The notes beneath the pieces were generated by a model that was given only the letters and a program-made list of their open reading frames with translations, had not been told where the DNA came from and did no database searches. Below, one piece after another: positions 62,099 through 64,000 of a DNA stretch of 64,000 nt. The position numbers and the translations under genes were made by a program. How positions within the stretch are numbered: the stretch's first letter is position 1; each line of letters opens with the position of its first letter. The stretch lies in contig JASXTE010000011.1 in assembly GCA_030280995.1 (NCBI GenBank), positions 22,879,817 to 22,943,816 of the forward strand, written 5' to 3'. Origin of the DNA: Hemileia vastatrix. Taxonomy: Eukaryota; Basidiomycota; Pucciniomycetes; Pucciniales; Zaghouaniaceae.

Positions 62099-64000
62099 TC
62101 ACCATACACAGACATCTTTCCTTTTGTTAAAAGTTAGAGATGGGCCCAGTGCTTTGGTTAGAATATCAGCACGCATTTTTGCAGTTGGAACCCATTCTAG
62201 AAAAGCTTTCTTAAGAAAGAGCTGTTCATTTACCAAGTAGTAACATCTGCTAATATGTCTTGTCCTCTTTTCTCCAGGATTATTTTTTGCATTGGAGACA
62301 GCCCCTTTATTGTCACAGTGAAGCCTGACAGGTGGAAAATCAGGGTATAGATCTTGAAGAAAGTTTGAGATCCAAATTGCATCCTTCATTCCACTACTAA
62401 GAGAAACATATTCAGCTGTCATAGAAGAGCCACTAACAGTTAGTTGCCGTCTTGATGTCCATACAACAGGGCAGCCATTGAGCAGTAAAAGATGACCAGA
62501 TTGAGCTCTGGAAAACTCTTTGTTGTTCCATGTGGCATCAGTGTAAGAGAGCAATTCAAGGGGGCTGTCTCTATCAGGATGAAGGTGGAAAGAAAGTTTA
62601 GCGGTGTACTGTACATAGCGTAATAGGTGATTGAGTGCCGTCCAATGAGTGGCTGTTGGTTTTGAAGAGAATCTAGCAAGGAAATTTACTGGGAAAGAAA
62701 GGTCAGGCCTAGTTGCCACTGCCACATAGCTGAGAGCACCTAGAATAGAAAGATATTTAGTAGTGTCAATAGCGTCCTCATCATCTGTTGCTGTCCTGAT
62801 TTTCAGTTGCTGAGGTAGTGGAGATCTGGTGACTAATCCTGAAGGGTTGTGTTCTCTTAAAATCTTGTTAATAAGCTGAAAATTGTTGAGATTAAAGCCT
62901 TCAGGGACCTCTTCAATACCTACACCTACAATGCCATTCACCTTTTCATTCCATTTTACCTTCAAAGATCCATCTAACCCATCCTCCAGCTCCTTTAACA
63001 CCTCCTCACTACTACCAGTCACAATTCCATCATCAACATGTATCCAAACTACACCCAAACAACCTTTCTTCCTTAAGATATAGAAACTTTTGTTGTATTG
63101 GCTAGCTTTATATCCTAAAGAGTCAAGTTTGTCAGCAATGTGTAACCACCAACATCTTGTTGCCTGCTTGGTGCCATATAGAGCTTTCTTCAGGCAAAGG
63201 GCACTGTCTTTATCCTTCAGTTGATAACCTTCAGGAGGACGTACCCATATAGCTTCATCGATTGGGCTATGAAGATAGGCTGTTGTGACATCAAAAGACT
63301 TTACCGGCCACTTGTGATATGCTGCAAGAGTCAGGAGAACACGCTGTGATGCAAAATTTGCAGTGGGAGCAAAAGTTTCAGTAAAGTCAATGCCATATTG
63401 TTGAAGGAAACCTTTTGCTACATATCGTGCCTTGTATGTTGGTGAGTCTGAAGAAGGGTTTTTGATGGTGAATACCCATTTTGCGTTGGTGATTTTATTG
63501 CCTGGTGGGACTTTTTCTTCATACCAAACATCCATATTCTTCATATTAGCTAGTTCTCTTCTGCATGCCAGTTCCCATTTTTGACGGTCAGGAGATAGCA
63601 TGGCTTGCAGATGAGTTCTAGGGATAACATCAGAGTGTGACAAACCTTTTTGGACAATTTCTGTGACAGTTTTTTCTTATGACAGGAGTGCTTCTTCATC
63701 TTTGAAATCACCTAATTTCATATTGTTGAGAATGGACTGAAGAGAACCTTTTGATGGTGTTGTCATTGGAGCTTGTAGAGCAGTGTCATGATTGGGAAGA
63801 TGATCGCCAGGGAAAACAGCCATGGCTGATTCAAAAAAGGTGTTTGATTCTTCATGCCAGAAAAGCCAGCCAGCATTGTTTAAGGAATAAACTACACACT
63901 TACAAATCAAAGCACGTTGATCAAGTTTTTGGCGTGTCTCTTTTTGGATATGGACAAATGCTGTTTCACCGAAGATGCAAAAGTTGGAATAGTTTGGGGT
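62099..64000 (-). pseudogene. Copia-2 pol (reverse transcriptase and RNase H), one in-frame stop
   Basis: The frame enters from the right window edge (integrase-RT linker with CIFGETAFVHIQKETRQKL) and ends at 62099-62101. A single TAA at 63677-63679 interrupts it. The RT-RNase H part is open for 514 codons: NAKWVFTIKNPSSDSPTYKA, YGIDFTETFAPTANFAS, FDVTTAYLHSPIDEAIWV, LYGTKQATRCWWLHI, WIHVDDGIVTGSSEEV (both catalytic aspartates present), SILGALSYVAVATRPDLSFP, SYTDATWNN, RLHCDNKGAVSNAKN and EWVPTAKMRADILTKALG. This is the most intact retroelement gene in the window. It is the same family as Copia-1, which has lost the first aspartate. Confidence 0.92.

Larger units (their letters stand above)
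58297..64000 (-). mobile_element. Copia-2: Ty1/copia element, 5' part outside the window, LTR split by Harb-3
   Basis: Minus strand: pol (64000-62099), purine tract (61953-61942), 3' LTR (61941-61812 and 58339-58297), with Harb-3 inserted in the LTR. Removing Harb-3 gives a 173-bp LTR, close to the 178 bp of Copia-1, with the same duplicated CTGACACCGTGCTACA tail. Confidence 0.85.

Noticed and set aside
1..64000. TGA as a reassigned sense codon, given many in-frame TGA codons
   Set aside because: The intact NECAP gene does not need TGA read-through, and TGA appears with other lesions in the pseudogenes; deamination explains it better.

Overview
Organism. The window is eukaryotic and very AT-rich, with introns of roughly 50-145 nt carrying GT..AG ends. 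Long nested layers of retrotransposons and DNA transposons separate two small islands of host genes. The element types point to a basidiomycete rust fungus (Pucciniales): copia polyproteins with a WIHVDDG-type reverse transcriptase box, a Gag with a C..G..NP..H....C knuckle, and a Tet-like 2OG-Fe(II) dioxygenase family that I recall as strongly expanded in rusts. The genus is not determinable from the sequence; a large repeat-swollen rust genome would fit.

Layout. 1-1783: 3' end of a copia element (Copia-1) with LTR, plus strand. 2184-13766: a decayed chromovirus-like Ty3/gypsy element (Gypsy-1), minus strand, carrying a 2.7-kb foldback-like DNA element (Element A, 10302-13003) in its leader. 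13767-20124: Harb-1, a PIF/Harbinger-type DNA transposon with a transposase and a Tet-like dioxygenase pseudogene. 20128-22380: an LTR-element remnant, a long diverged inverted repeat and MITEs. 22380-24360: a host island with a five-exon, Cys-rich 95-aa protein and two MITEs. 24498-45022: Harb-2, a second Harbinger-type element with all three genes (helper DNA-binding protein, Tet-like dioxygenase, transposase), split by a 13-kb gypsy element (Gypsy-2, 27888-40877) inserted inside the dioxygenase gene. 45040-46686: a fragment of a different Harbinger transposase, then a copia gag-protease fragment (Copia-3). 47163-51351: three solo LTRs, one nested in another, two with perfect 5-bp target duplications. 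51352-55680: 4.3 kb of T-rich satellite (8-bp TTATTTTG array, then GATTTTT-type arrays with a 240-bp higher-order unit). 56337-57352: an intact four-exon NECAP endocytosis gene. 58297-64000: Copia-2, minus strand, whose LTR was split by Harb-3 (58340-61811), an internally deleted Harbinger element.

How it fits together. The host genes are few: a NECAP clathrin-coat accessory protein and a small, probably lipid-anchored Cys-tail protein. Everything else is selfish DNA, mostly broken by in-frame stops (strikingly often TGA), frameshifts and nested insertions. The point of greatest interest is the Harbinger family. Comparing Harb-1, -2 and -3 gives a common plan: terminal repeat, transposase, C-rich/G-rich palindrome, Tet-like dioxygenase, about 90-bp tandem repeats, converging helper gene, terminal repeat. 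Tet-like dioxygenase cargo has been described for KDZ transposons in basidiomycetes; here it travels with an IS5/Harbinger-type transposase. Both dioxygenase copies in this window are pseudogenes, so any function must be tested on intact relatives elsewhere in the genome.
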